NCBI RefSeq assembly: GCF_024323335.1
Contig: NC_066580.1
Span: 258,020,977 to 258,084,976 of the forward strand
From: Lathyrus oleraceus
Lineage: Eukaryota; Streptophyta; Magnoliopsida; Fabales; Fabaceae
Direction: 5' to 3'
Length of the DNA: 64,000 bases
Shown here: positions 24,808 through 39,600 of the stretch, piece after piece
Layout of the letters: the number at the start of each line of letters is the position of its first letter
How positions within the stretch are numbered: position 1 is the first letter of the stretch
The notes under the pieces: generated by a model
Told to the model about the DNA's origin: nothing
Seen by the model: the letters and a program-made list of their open reading frames with translations, nothing else
Databases searched by the model: none
Translations under genes and position numbers: made by a program

Positions 24808-27800
24808 ATTATAGGATGGGTTGAAGCACTCCAAATGCATGACTTTGAATTAAAATGGCATATACAAATACTGATTACTTAGCTACTTATTGTATTTTTT
24901 TCATCATAGTAGCCTTCTATAGGTGACTATGTTTACTACACCAAATCATTATTGAAAGAATCATTTATCCTTATTTCATACCTTTTTAAAAAAATCAAAT
25001 ATATGTGTTAAACACTAAAACAAGAGAATATGCGGATTTTTTTGATTAATTTTATTGACTTAAATTGTAATGTGTTGATATTTGAGTTGTTTTAAATATG
25101 AAAATCTAAAATAAATATATTGATATCAAAATATGTTGTTTAAAAAATTACAATGAAAAAAGAAATAAAAAAATGACGTTTTTATAGACAAAGATGGGTT
25201 AAAGTTATGAAATAAAACAAATATTGAAAATAACGTAGAGCTACTTTTGTAAGAAACATGAAACCTATTAGATGGATACATGGCAAAAGAGCTAAGTTTG
25301 CTTTGAACATTATAGGATGGGTTGAAGCACTCCAAATGCATGACTTTGAATTAAAATGGCATATACAAATACTGATTACTTAGCTACTTATTGTATTTTT
25401 TTTTCATCATAGTAGCTTTCTTGAGGTGACTATGTTTACTACATCAAATCATTATTGAAAGAATCATTTATCCTTATTTCATATCTTTTTAAAAAAAATC
25501 AAATATATGTGTTAAACACTAAAACAAGAGAATATGCGGATTTTTTATGATTAATTTTATTGACTTATTTCTAATGTGTTGATATTTGAGTTGTTTTAAA
25601 TATGAAAATCTAAATAAAATATATTGATATCAAAATATGTTGTTTAAAAAAATTACAATGAAAAAAAGAAATAAAAAAATGACGTTTTTTAGTCAAAGAT
25701 GGGTTAAAGTTATGAAAATAAGACAAATATTGAAAATAACGTAGAGCTACTTTTGTTAGAAACATGAAACCTATTAGATGGATACATGGCAAAAGAGCTA
25801 AGTTTGCTTTTTTACATTATAGGATGGGTTGAAGCACTCTAAATGCATGACTTTGAATTAAAATGGCATTTACAATTACTTATTACGTAACTACTGATTG
25901 TATTTTTTAATCATAGTAGCCTTTTCAAGGTGACTATGTTTACTACACCAAATCATTATTGAAAGAATCATTTATCCTTATTTCATATCTTTTTATAAAA
26001 AATCAAATATATGTGTTAAACAATAAAATAAGAGAATATGCGGATTTTTTATGATTAATTTAATTGACTGAAATTGTAATGTGTTGATATTTGAGTTGTT
26101 TTAAATATGAAAATCTTAAATAAAATATATGATATCAAATATGTTGTTTTAAAAAATTACAATGAAAAAAAGAAAAAAAAAGACAATGAAAAAAAGAATT
26201 AAAAAATGACGTTTTTATATACAAAGATGGGTTAAAGTTATGAAAAATAAGACAAATATTAAAATAACGTAGAGCTACTTTTGTTAGAAACATGAAACCT
26301 ATTAGATGGAGACATGGCAAAAGAGCTAAGTTTGCTTTGAACATTATAGGATGGGTTGAAGCACTCCAAATGCATGACTTTGAATTAAAATGGCATATAC
26401 AAATACTGATTACTTAGCTACTTATTGTATTTTTTTTCATCATAGTAGCCTTCTATAGGTGACTATGTTTACTACACCAAATCATTATTGAAAGAATCAT
26501 ATATCCTTATTTCATACCTTTTTAAAAAAATCAAATATATGTGTTAAACACTAAAACAAGAGAATATGCGGATTTTTTATGATTAATTTTATTGACTTAA
26601 ATTGTAATGTGTTGATATTTGAGTTGTTTTAAATATGAAAATCTAAATAAAATATATTGATATCAAAATATGTTGTTTAAAAAATTACAATGAAAAAAAG
26701 AAATAAAAAAATGACGTTTTTATAGACAAAGATGGGTTAAAGTTATGAAAAATAAAACAAATATTGAAAATAACGTAGAGCTACTTTTGTAAGAAACATG
26801 AAACCTATTAGATGGATACATGGCAAAAGAGCTAAGTTTGCTTTGAACATTATAGGATGGGTTGAAGCACTCCAAATGCATGACTTTGAATTAAAATGGC
26901 ATATACAAATACTGATTACTTAGCTACTTATTGTATTTTTTTTTCATCATAGTAGCCTTCTTGAGGTGACTATGTTTACTACACCAAATCATTATTGAAA
27001 GAATCATTTATCCTTATTTCATATCTTTTTTAAAAAAATCAAATATATGTGTTAAACACTAAAACAAGAGAATATGCGGATTTTTTATATTTAATTTTTT
27101 TGTTTTTAATGTTGTTTGATATTTGAGTTGTTTTAATATAAAATCTAAAATAAAATATATTGATATCAAAATATGTTGTTTAAAAAAATTACAATGAAAA
27201 AAGAAATAAAAAAAATGACGTTTTTATAGTCAAAGATGGGTTAAAGTTATGAAAAACAGACAAATATTGAAAATAACGTAGAGCTACTTTTGTTATAAAC
27301 ATGAAACCTATTAGATGGATACATGGCAAAAGAGCTAAGTTTGCTTTTTTACATTATAGGATGGGTTGAAGCACTCCAAATGCATGACTTTGAATTAAAA
27401 TGGCATTTACAATACTTATTACTTACTACTGATTGTATTTTTTATCATAGTAGCCTTTTCAGGTGACTATGTTTACTACACCAAATCATTATTGAAAGAA
27501 TCATTTATCCTTATTTCATACCTTTTTATAAAAAATCAAATATATGTGTTAAACATAAATAAGAGAATATGCATTTTTTATGATTAATTTTATTGACTGA
27601 ATTGTAATGTGTTGATATTTGAGTTGTTTTAAATATGAAAATCTAAATAAATATATTGATATCAAAATATGTTGTTTTAAAAAAATACAATGAAAAAAAG
27701 AAAAAAATGACAATGAAAAAGAAATAAAAAATTTTTTTATACAAAGATGGGTTAAAGTTATGAAAATAAGACAAATATTAAAATAACGTAGAGCTACTTT

Positions 27801-29403
27801 TGTTAGAAACATGAAACCTATTAGATGGATACATGGCAAAAGAGCTAAGTTTGCTTTGAACATTATAGGATGGGTTGAAGCACTCCAAATGCATGACTTT
27901 GAATTAAAATGGCATATACAAATACTGATTACTTAGCTACTTATTGTATTTTTTTTCATCATAGTAGCCTTCTATAGGTGACTATGTTTACTACACCAAA
28001 TCATTATTGAAAGAATCATATATATCCTTATTTCATACCTTTTTAAAAAAATCAAATATATGTGTTAAACACTAAAACAAGAGAATATGCGGATTTTTTA
28101 TGATTAATTTTATTGACTTAAATTGTAATGTGTTGATATTTGAGTTGTTTTCAATATGAAAATCTAAAATAAATATATTGATATCAAAATATGTTGTTAA
28201 AAAAATTACAATGAAAAAAAGAAATAAAAAAATGACGTTTTTATAGACAAAGATGGGTTAAAGTTATGAAAAATAAAACAAATATTGAAAATAACGTAGA
28301 GCTACTTTTGTAAGAAACATGAAACCTATTAGATGGATACATGGCAAAAGAGCTAAGTTTGCTTTGAACATTATAGGATGGGTTGAAGCACTCCAAATGC
28401 ATGACTTTGAATTAAAATGGCATATACAAATACTGATTACTTAGCTACTTATTGTATTTTTTTTCATCATAGTAGCTTTCTTGAGGTGACTATGTTTACT
28501 ACACCAAATCATTATTGAAAGAATCATTTATCCTTATTTCATACCTTTTTAAAAAAAAAAACAATATATGTGTTAAACACTAAAACAAGAGAATATGCGG
28601 ATTTTTTACGATTAATTTTATTGACTTATATTCTAATGTGTTGATATTTGAGTTGTTTTAAATATGAAAATCTAAAATAAAATATATTGATATCAAAATA
28701 TGTTGTTTAAAAAAATTACAATGAAAAAAGAAATAAAAAAAATGACGTTTTTATATACAAAGATGGGTTAAAGTTATGAAAAAAAACAAATATTGAAATA
28801 ACGTAGAGCTACTTTTGTAAGAAACATGAAACCTATTAGATGGATACATGGCAAAAGAGCTAAGTTTTTTTTTACATTATAGGATGGGTTGAAGCACTCT
28901 AAATGCATGACTTTGAATTAAAATGGCATTTACAAGTACTTATTACGTAACTACTGATTGTATTTTTTAATCATAGTAGCCTTTTCAAGGTGACTATGTT
29001 TACTACACCAAATCATTATTGAAAGAATCATTTATCCTTATTTCATACCTTTTTATAAAAAAATCAAATATATGTGTTAAACACTAAAATAAGAGAATAT
29101 GCGGATTTTTTATGATTAATTTAATTGACTGAAATTGTAATGTGTTGATATTTGAGTTGTTTTAAATATGAAAATCTTAAATAAAATATATTGATATCAA
29201 AATATGTTGTTTTAAAAAATTACAATGAAAAAAATAAAAAATGACAATGAAAAAAGAACTTAAAAAATGACGTTTTTATATACAAAGATGGGTTAAAGTT
29301 ATGAAAAATAAGACAAATATTAAAATAACGTAGAGCTACTTTTGTTAGAAACATGAAACCTATTAGATGGAGACATGGCAAAAGAGCTAAGTTTGCTTTG
29401 AAC
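24808..29403 (+). repeat. Three A-B-C trimers with many small deletions
   Basis: Units start at 24808, 25309, 25816; 26343, 26849, 27353; and 27862, 28370, 28876. Periods are 1535, 1519 and 1542 bp, shorter than elsewhere. Losses are scattered and mostly private: gacgttttttagtc near 25685, atatgatatcaaatatg near 26130, gcattttttatg near 27571 and tgaattgtaatg near 27600. The C at 27353 is only 509 bp. The class markers are still readable, so the order A-B-C is secure. Either an older decaying stretch or consensus error could explain the pattern. Confidence 0.83.
27087..27120 (+). repeat. Degenerate patch inside a B monomer
   Basis: The segment that normally reads from gattaatttt to taatgtgttg is replaced here by T-rich sequence (tttaattttttttg, tttttaatgttg) not seen in any other copy. 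The flanks return to the consensus (gatatttgagttg). It could be a genuine local mutation cluster or a badly resolved homopolymer stretch. Confidence 0.7.
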
Positions 29404-32400
29404 ATTATAGGATGGGTTGAAGCACTCCAAATGCATGACTTTGAATTAAAATGGCATATACAAATACTGATTACTTAGCTACTTATTGTATTTTTTTTCA
29501 TCATAGTAGCCTTCTATAGGTGACTATGTTTACTACACCAAATCATTATTGAAAGAATCATATCCTTATTTCATACCTTTTTAAAAAAATCAAATATATG
29601 TGTTAACACTAAAACAAGAGAATATGCGGATTTTTTATGATTAATTTTATTGACTTAAATTGTAATGTGTTGATATTTGAGTTGTTTTAAATATGAAAAT
29701 CTAAAATAAAATATATTGATATCAAAATATGTTGTTTAAAAAAATTACAATGAAAAAAAGAAATAAAAAAATGACGTTTTTATAGACAAAGATGGGTTAA
29801 AGTTATGAAAATAAAACAAATATTGAAAATAACGTAGAGCTACTTTTGTAAGAAACATGAAACCTATTAGATGGATACATGGCAAAAGAGCTAAGTTTGC
29901 TTTGAACATTATAGGATGGGTTGAAGCACTCCAAATGCATGACTTTGAATTAAAATGGCATATACAAATACTGATTACTTAGCTACTTATTGTATTTTTT
30001 TCATCATAGTAGCCTTCTTGAGGTGACTATGTTTACTACACCAAATCATTATTGAAAGAATCATTTATCCTTATTTCATACCTTTTTTAAAAAAATCAAA
30101 TATATGTGTTAAACACTAAAACAAGAGAATATGCGGATTTTTTATGATTAATTTTATTGACTTAAATTTAATGTGTTGATATTTGAGTTGTTTTAAATAT
30201 GAAAATCAAAATAAATATATTGATATCAAAATATGTTGTTTAAAAAAATTACAATGAAAAAAGAAATAAAAAAATGACGTTTTTATAGTCAAAGATGGGT
30301 TAAAGTTATGAAAAAAAAACAAATATTGAAAATAACGTAGAGCTACTTTTGTAAGAAACATGAAACCTATTAGATGGATACATGGCAAAAGAGCTAAGTT
30401 TTTTTTTACATTATAGGATGGGTTGAAGCACTCAAATGCATGACTTTGAATTAAAATGGCATTTACAAATACTTATTACTTAACTACTGATTGTATTTTT
30501 TAATCATAGTAGCCTTTCAAGGTGACTATGTTTACTACACCAAATCATTATTGAAAGAATCATTTACCCTTATTTCATACCTTTTATAAAAAATCAAATA
30601 TATGTGTTAAACACTAAAATAAGAGAATATGCGGATTTTTTATGATTATTTAATTGACTGAAATTGTAATGTGTTGATATTTGAGTTGTTTTAAATATGA
30701 AAATCTTAAATAAATATATTGATATCAAAATATGTTGTTTTAAAAAATTACAATGAAAAAAGAAAAAAAATGACAATGAAAAAAGAATTAAAAATGACGT
30801 TTTTTATACAAAGATGGGTTAAAGTTATGAAAATAGACAAATATTAAAATAACGTAGAGCTACTTTTGTAAGAAACATGAAACCTATTAGATGGATACAT
30901 GGCAAAAGAGCTAAGTTTTTTTTTAACATTATAGGATGGGTTGAAGCACTCCAAATGCATGACTTTGAATTAAAATGGCATATACAAATACTTATTACTT
31001 AACTACTTATTGTATTTTTTAATCATAGTAGCCTTTTCAAGGTGACTATGTTTACTACACCAAATCATTATTGAAAGAATCATTTATCCTTATTTCATAC
31101 CTTTTTATAAAAAAATCAAATATATGTGTTAAACACTAAAACAGAGAATATGCGGATTTTTTATGATTAATTTATTGACTGAAATTGTAATGTGTTGATA
31201 TTTGAGTTGTTTTAAATATGAAAATCTAAATAAAATATATTGATATCAAATATGTTGTTTTAAAAAATTACAATGAAAAAAAGAAAAAATGACAATGAAA
31301 AAAAGAACTTAAAAATGACGTTTTTATATACAAAGATGGGTTAAAGTTATGAAAAATAAGACAAATATTAAAATAACGTAGAGCTACTTTTGTTAGAAAC
31401 ATGAAACCTATTAGATGGATACATGGCAAAAGAGCTAAGTTTGCTTTGAACATTATAGGATGGGTTGAAGCACTCCAAATGCATGACTTTGAATTAAAAT
31501 GGCATATACAAATACTGATTACTTAGCTACTTATTGTATTTTTTTTCATCATAGTAGCCTTCTATAGGTGACTATGTTTACTACACCAAATCATTATTGA
31601 AAGAATCATATATCCTTATTTCATACCTTTTTAAAAAAATCAAATATATGTGTTAAACACTAAAACAAGAGAATATGCGGATTTTTTATGATTAATTTTA
31701 TTGACTTAATTGTAATGTGTTGATATTTGAGTTGTTTTCAATATGAAAATCTAAATAAAATATATTGATATCAAAATATGTTGTTTAAAAAATTACAATG
31801 AAAAAAAGAAATAAAAAAATGACGTTTTTATAGACAAAGATGGGTTAAAGTTATGAAAAATAAAACAAATATTGAAAATAACGTAGAGCTACTTTTGTAA
31901 GAAACATGAAACCTATTAGATGGATACATGGCAAAAGAGCTAAGTTTGCTTTGAACATTATAGGATGGGTTGAAGCACTCCAAATGCATGACTTTGAATT
32001 AAAATGGCATATACAAATACTGATTACTTAGCTACTTATTGTATTTTTTTCATCATAGTAGCTTTTTGAGGTGACTATGTTTACTACACCAAATCATTAT
32101 TGAAGAATCATTTATCCTTATTTCATACCTTTTTTAAAAAAATCAAATATATGTGTTAAACACTAAAACAAGAGAATATGCGGATTTTTTATGATTAATT
32201 TTATTGACTTAAATTGTAATGTGTTGATATTTGAGTTGTTTTAAATATGAAAATCAAAATAAAATATATTGATATCAAAATATGTTGTTTAAAAAATTAC
32301 AATGAAAAAAGAAATAAAAAAAATGACGTTTTTATAGTCAAAGATGGGTTAAAGTTATGAAAAAAAAACAAATATTGAAAATAACGTAGAGCTACTTTTG

Positions 32401-33522
32401 TAAGAAACATGAAACCTATTAGATGGATACATGGCAAAAGAGCTAAGTTTGCTTTTTTACATTATAGGATGGGTTGAAGCACTCTAAATGCATGACTTTG
32501 AATTAAAATGGCATTTACAATTACTTATTACTTAGCTACTTATTGTATTTTTTTAATCATAGTAGCCTTTTCAGGTGACTATGTTTACTACACCAAATCA
32601 TTATTGAAAGAATCATTTATCCTTATTTCATATCTTTTTATAAAAAAATCAAATATATGTGTTAAACACTAAAATAAGAGAATATGCGGATTTTTTATGA
32701 TTAATTTTATTGACTTAAATTGTAATGTGTTGATATTTGAGTTGTTTTAAATATGAAAATCTTAAATAAAATATATTGATATCAAAATATGTTGTTTTAA
32801 AAAATTACAATGAAAAAGAAATAAAAAATGACAATGAAAAAAAGAACTTAAAAAATGACGTTTTTATATACAAAGATGGGTTAAAGTTATGAAAAATAAG
32901 ACAAATATTAAAAATAACGTAGAGCTACTTTTGTAAGAAACATGAAACCTATTAGATGGATACATGGCAAAAGAGCTAAGTTTGTTTTTTTACATTATAG
33001 GATGGGTTGAAGCACTCTAAATGCATGACTTTGAATTAAAATGGCATTTACAATTACTTATTACGTAACTACTGATTGTATTTTTTAATCATAGTAGCCT
33101 TTTCAAGGTGACTATGTTTACTACACCAAATCATTATTGAAAGAATCATTTACCCTTATTTCATACCTTTTTATAAAAAAATCAAATATATGTGTTAAAC
33201 ACTAAAATAAGAGAATATGTGGATTTTTTATGATTAATTTAATTGACTGAAATTGTAATGTGTTGATATTTGAGTTGTTTTAAATATGAAAATCTTAAAT
33301 AAAATATATTGATATCAAAATATGTTGTTTTAAAAAATTACAATGAAAAAAGAAAAAAAAATGACAATGAAAAAAGAACTTAAAAATGACGTTTTTATAT
33401 ACAAAGATGGGTTAAAGTTATGAAAAATAAGACAAATATTAAAATAACGTAGAGCTACTTTTGTTAGAAACATGAAACCTATTAGATGGAGACATGGCAA
33501 AAGAGCTAAGTTTGCTTTGAAC
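29404..33522 (+). repeat. Local four-monomer unit A-B-C-C, present twice
   Basis: Units start at 29404 (A), 29908 (B), 30410 (C), 30928 (C), then 31452 (A), 31957 (B), 32461 (C) and 32994 (C). Period is 2048 then 2071 bp. In both copies one of the paired C units is mosaic. The C at 30928 starts actccaaatg and catatacaaatactt before switching to ttcaagg. The C at 32461 has cttagctacttattg and gacttaaattg before aatcttaa and ends ggatacatgg. The pair of C monomers is not found back to back elsewhere in the window. Confidence 0.8.
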
Positions 33523-36500
33523 ATTATAGGATGGGTTGAAGCACTCCAAATGCATGACTTTGAATTAAAATGGCATATACAAATACTGATTACTTAGCTA
33601 CTTATTGTATTTTTTTCATCATAGTAGCCTTCTATAGGTGACTATGTTTACTACACCAAATCATTATTGAAAGAATCATTTATCCTTATTTCATACCTTT
33701 TTAAAAAATCAAATATATGTGTTAAACACTAAAACAAGAGAATATGCGGATTTTTTATGATTAATTTTATTGACTTAAATTGTAATGTGTTGATATTTGA
33801 GTTGTTTTAAATATGAAAATCTAAAATAAAATATATTGATATCAAAATATGTTGTTTAAAAAATTACAATGAAAAAAGAAATAAAAAAATGACGTTTTTA
33901 TAGACAAAGATGGGTTAAAGTTATGAAAAATAAACAAATATTGAAAATAACGTAGAGCTACTTTTGTAAGAAACATGAAACCTATTAGATGGATACATGG
34001 CAAAAGAGCTAAGTTTGCTTTGAACATTATAGGATGGGTTGAAGCACTCCAAATGCATGACTTTGAATTAAAATGGCATATACAAATACTGATTACTTAG
34101 CTACTTATTGTATTTTTTTTCATCATAGTAGCTTTTTGAGGTGACTATGTTTACTACACCAAATCATTATTGAGAGAATCATTTATCCTTATTTCATACC
34201 TTTTTAAAAAAAATCAAATATATGTGTTAAACACTAAAACAAGAGAATATGCGGATTTTTATGATTAATTTTATTGACTTAAATTTAATGTGTTGATATT
34301 TGAGTTGTTTTAAATATGAAAATCAAAATAAAATATATTGATATCAAAATATGTTGTTTAAAAAATTACAATGAAAAAAAGAAATAAAAAAAATGACGTT
34401 TTTATAGTCAAAGATGGGTTAAAGTTATGAAAAAAAACAAATATTGAAAATAACGTAGAGCTACTTTTGTAAGAAACATGAAACCTATTAGATGGATACA
34501 TGGCAAAAGAGCTAAGTTTGTTTTTTACATTATAGGATGGGTTGAAGCACTCTAAATGCATGACTTTGAATTAAAATGGCATTTACAATTACTTATTACG
34601 TAACTACTGATTGTATTTTTTAATCATAGTAGCCTTTTCAAGGTGACTATGTTTACTACACCAAATCATTATTGAAAGAATCATTTATCCTTATTTCATA
34701 CCTTTTTAAAAAAAATCAAATATATGTGTTAAACAATAAAATAAGAGAATATGCGGATTTTTTATGATTAATTTATTGACTGAAATTGTAATGTGTTGAT
34801 ATTTGAGTTGTTTTAAATATGAAAATCTTAAATAAAATATATTGATATCAAAATATGTTGTTTTAAAAAATTACAATGAAAAAAGAAAAAAAAATGACAA
34901 TGAAAAAAAGAACTTAAAAAATGACGTTTTTATATACAAAGATGGGTTAAAGTTATGAAAAATAAGACAAATATTAAAAATAACGTAGAGCTACTTTTGT
35001 TAGAAACATGAAACCTATTAGATGGAGACATGGCAAAAGAGCTAAGTTTGCTTTGAACATTATAGGATGGGTTGAAGCACTCCAAATGCATGACTTTGAA
35101 TTAAAATGGCATATACAAATACTGATTACTTAGCTACTTATTGTATTTTTTTTCATCATAGTAGCCTTCTATAGGTGACTATGTTTACTACACCAAATCA
35201 TTATTGAAAGAATCATTTATCCTTATTTCATACCTTTTTAAAAAATCAAATATATGTGTTAAACACTAAAACAAGAGAATATGCGGATTTTTTATGATTA
35301 ATTTTATTGACTTAAATTGTAATGTGTTGATATTTGAGTTGTTTTAAATATGAAAATCTAAAATAAAATATATTGATATCAAAATATGTTGTTTAAAAAA
35401 ATTACAATGAAAAAAGAAATAAAAAAATGACGTTTTTATAGACAAAGATGGGTTAAAGTTATGAAAAATAAAACAAATATTAAAATAACGTAGAGCTACT
35501 TTTGTAAGAAACATGAAACCTATTAGATGGATACATGGCAAAAGAGCTAAGTTTGCTTTGAACATTATAGGATGGGTTGAAGCACTCCAAATGCATGACT
35601 TTGAATTAAAATGGCATATACAAATACTGATTACTTAGCTACTTATTGTATTTTTTTTCATCATAGTAGCCTTCTTGAGGTGACTATGTTTACTACACCA
35701 AATCATTATTGAAAGAATCATTTATCCTTATTTCATACCTTTTTAAAAAAATCAAATATATGTGTTTAACACTAAAACAAGAGAATATGTGGATTTTTTA
35801 TGAAAAATAGTTTGACTTAAATTCTAATATGTTGATATTTGAGTTGTTTTAAATATGAAAATCTAAAATAAAATATATTGATATCAAAATATGTTGTTTA
35901 AAAAAATTACAATGAAAAAAAGAAATAAAAAAATGACGTTTTTATAGTCAAAGATGGGTTAAAGTTATGAAAAATAAAACAAATATTGAAAATAACGTAG
36001 AGCTACTTTTGTAAGAAACATGAAACCTATTAGATGGATACATGGCAAAAGAGCTAAGTTTGTTTTTTTACATTATAGGATGGGTTGAAGCACTCTAAAT
36101 GCATGACTTTGAATTAAAATGGCATTTACAATTACTTATTACGTAACTACTGATTGTATTTTTTAATCATAGTAGCCTTTTCAAGGTGACTATGTTTACT
36201 ACACCAAATCATTATTGAAAGAATCATTTACCCTTATTTCATACCTTTTTATAAAAAATCAAATATATGTGTTAAACAATAAAATAAGAGAATATGCGGA
36301 TTTTTTATGATTAATTTAATTGACTGAAATTGTAATGTGTTGATATTTGAGTTGTTTTAAATATGAAAATCTTAAATAAAATATATTGATATCAAAATAT
36401 GTTGTTTTAAAAAATTACAATGAAAAAAGAAATAAAAAAATGACAATGAAAAAAGAACTTAAAAAATGACGTTTTTATATACAAAGATGGGTTAAAGTTA

Positions 36501-36602
36501 TGAAAAATAAGACAAATATTAAAATAACGTAGAGCTACTTTTGTTAGAAACATGAAACCTATTAGATGGAGACATGGCAAAAGAGCTAAGTTTGCTTTGA
36601 AC
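33523..36602 (+). repeat. Two A-B-C trimers, right-hand subfamily
   Basis: Units start at 33523, 34026, 34529; and 35059, 35564, 36072. Periods are 1536 and 1544 bp. B units end with tttgtaagaaac and gtttgtttttt, and C units carry gaacttaaaa, the forms that dominate to the right. The B at 35564 has a substituted patch at 35801-35813. Confidence 0.86.
35801..35813 (+). repeat. Private substitution patch in a B monomer
   Basis: Where other copies read atgattaattttattgac, this unit reads atgaaaaatagtttgac. Flanking sequence is normal. The patch lies in the same monomer interval as the 16-bp deletion at 47.1, 47.6 and 52.2 kb and the degenerate patch at 27.1 kb. Confidence 0.7.
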
Positions 36603-39600
36603 ATTATAGGATGGGTTGAAGCACTCCAAATGCATGACTTTGAATTAAAATGGCATATACAAATACTGATTACTTAGCTACTTATTGTATTTTTTTTCAT
36701 CATAGTAGCCTTCTATAGGTGACTATGTTTACTACACCAAATCATTATTGAAAGAATCATTTATCCTTATTTCATACCTTTTTAAAAAAAATCAAATATA
36801 TGTGTTAAACACTAAAACAAGAGAATATGCGGATTTTTTATGATTAATTTTATTGACTTAAATTGTAATGTGTTGATATTTGAGTTGTTTTAAATATGAA
36901 AATCTAAAATAAAATATATTGATATCAAAATATGTTGTTTAAAAAAATTACAATGAAAAAAAGAAATAAAAAAATGACGTTTTTATAGACAAAGATGGGT
37001 TAAAGTTATGAAAAATAAAACAAATATTGAAAATAACGTAGAGCTACTTTTGTAAGAAACATGAAACCTATTAGATGGATACATGGCAAAAGAGCTAAGT
37101 TTGCTTTGAACATTATAGGATGGGTTGAAGCACTCCAAATGCATGACTTTGAATTAAAATGGCATATACAAATACTGATTACTTAGCTACTTATTGTATT
37201 TTTTTCATCATAGTAGCCTTCTATAGGTGACTATGTTTACTACACCAAATCATTATTGAAAGAATCATTTATCCTTATTTCATACCTTTTTAAAAAAAAT
37301 CAAATATATGTGTTAAACACTAAAACAAGAGAATATGCGGATTTTTTATGATTAATTTTATTGACTTAAATTGTAATGTGTTGATATTTGAGTTGTTTTA
37401 AATATGAAAATCTAAAATAAATATATTGATATCAAAATATGTTGTTTAAAAAAATTACAATGAAAAAAAGAAATAAAAAAAATGACGTTTTTATAGACAA
37501 AGATGGGTTAAAGTTATGAAAAATAAAACAAATATTGAAAATAACGTAGAGCTACTTTTGTAAGAAACATGAAACCTATTAGATGGATACATGGCAAAAG
37601 AGCTAAGTTTGCTTTGAACATTATAGGATGGGTTGAAGCACTCCAAATGCATGACTTTGAATTAAAATGGCATATACAAATACTGATTACTTAGCTACTT
37701 ATTGTATTTTTTTTCATCATAGTAGCCTTCTATAGGTGACTATGTTTACTACACCAAATCATTATTGAAAGAATCATTTATCCTTATTTCATACCTTTTT
37801 TAAAAAATCAAATATATGTGTTAAACACTAAAACAAGAGAATATGCGGATTTTTTATGATTAATTTTATTGACTTAAATTGTAATGTGTTGATATTTGAG
37901 TTGTTTTAAATATGAAAATCTAAAATAAAATATATTGATATCAAAATATGTTGTTTAAAAAAATTACAATGAAAAAAAGAAATAAAAAAAATGACGTTTT
38001 TATAGACAAAGATGGGTTAAAGTTATGAAAAATAAAACAAATATTGAAAATAACGTAGAGCTACTTTTGTAAGAAACATGAAACCTATTAGATGGATACA
38101 TGGCAAAAGAGCTAAGTTTGCTTTGAACATTATAGGATGGGTTGAAGCACTCCAAATGCATGACTTTGAATTAAAATGGCATATACAAATACTGATTACT
38201 TAGCTACTTATTGTATTTTTTTTCATCATAGTAGCCTTCTATAGGTGACTATGTTTACTACACCAAATCATTATTGAAAGAATCATTTATCCTTATTTCA
38301 TACCTTTTTAAAAAAAATCAAATATATGTGTTAAACACTAAAACAAGAGAATATGCGGATTTTTTATGATTATATTTATTGACTTAAATTGTAATGTGTT
38401 GATATTTGAGTTGTTTTCAATATGAAAATCTAAAATAAAATATATTGATATCAAAATATGTTGTTTAAAAAAATTACAATGAAAAAAGAAATAAAAAAAA
38501 TGACGTTTTTATAGACAAAGATGGGTTAAAGTTATGAAAAATAAAACAAATATTGAAAATAACGTAGAGCTACTTTTGTAAGAAACATGAAACCTATTAG
38601 ATGGATACATGGCAAAAGAGCTAAGTTTGCTTTGAACATTATAGGATGGGTTGAAGCACTCCAAATGCATGACTTTGAATTAAAATGGCATATACAAATA
38701 CTGATTACTTAGCTACTTATTGTATTTTTTTTCATCATAGTAGCCTTCTATAGGTGACTATGTTTACTACACCAAATCATTATTGAAAGAATCATTTATC
38801 CTTATTTCATACCTTTTTTAAAAAAATCAAATATATGTGTTAAACACTAAAACAAGAGAATATGCGGATTTTTTATGATTAATTTTATTGACTTAAATTG
38901 TAATGTGTTGATATTTGAGTTGTTTTAAATATGAAAATCTAAAATAAAATATATTGATATCAAAATATGTTGTTTAAAAAAATTACAATGAAAAAAAGAA
39001 ATAAAAAAAAATGACGTTTTTATAGACAAAGATGGGTTAAAGTTATGAAAAATAAAACAAATATGGAAAATAACGTAGAGCTACTTTTGTAAGAAACATG
39101 AAACCTATTAGATGGATACATGGCAAAAGAGCTAAGTTTGCTTTGAACATTATAGGATGGGTTGAAGCACTCCAAATGCATGACTTTGAATTAAAATGGC
39201 ATATACAAATACTGATTACTTAGCTACTTATTGTATTTTTTTTCATCATAGTAGCCTTCTATAGGTGACTATGTTTACTACACCAAATCATTATTGAAAG
39301 AATCATTTATCCTTATTTCATACCTTTTTAAAAAAATCAAATATATGTGTTAAACACTAAAACAAGAGAATATGCGGATTTTTTATGATTAATTTTATTG
39401 ACTTAAATTGTAATGTGTTGATATTTGAGTTGTTTTAAATATGAAAATCTAAAATAAAATATATTGATATCAAAATATGTTGTTTAAAAAAATTACAATG
39501 AAAAAAAGAAATAAAAAAAATGACGTTTTTATAGACAAAGATGGGTTAAAGTTATGAAAAATAAACAAATATTGAAAATAACGTAGAGCTACTTTTGTAA

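Noticed and set aside
27549..27863. The longest open frame, 104 codons on the minus strand
   Set aside because: It is long only because this unit has several small deletions that remove stops. It matches the same satellite segment as all other frames.
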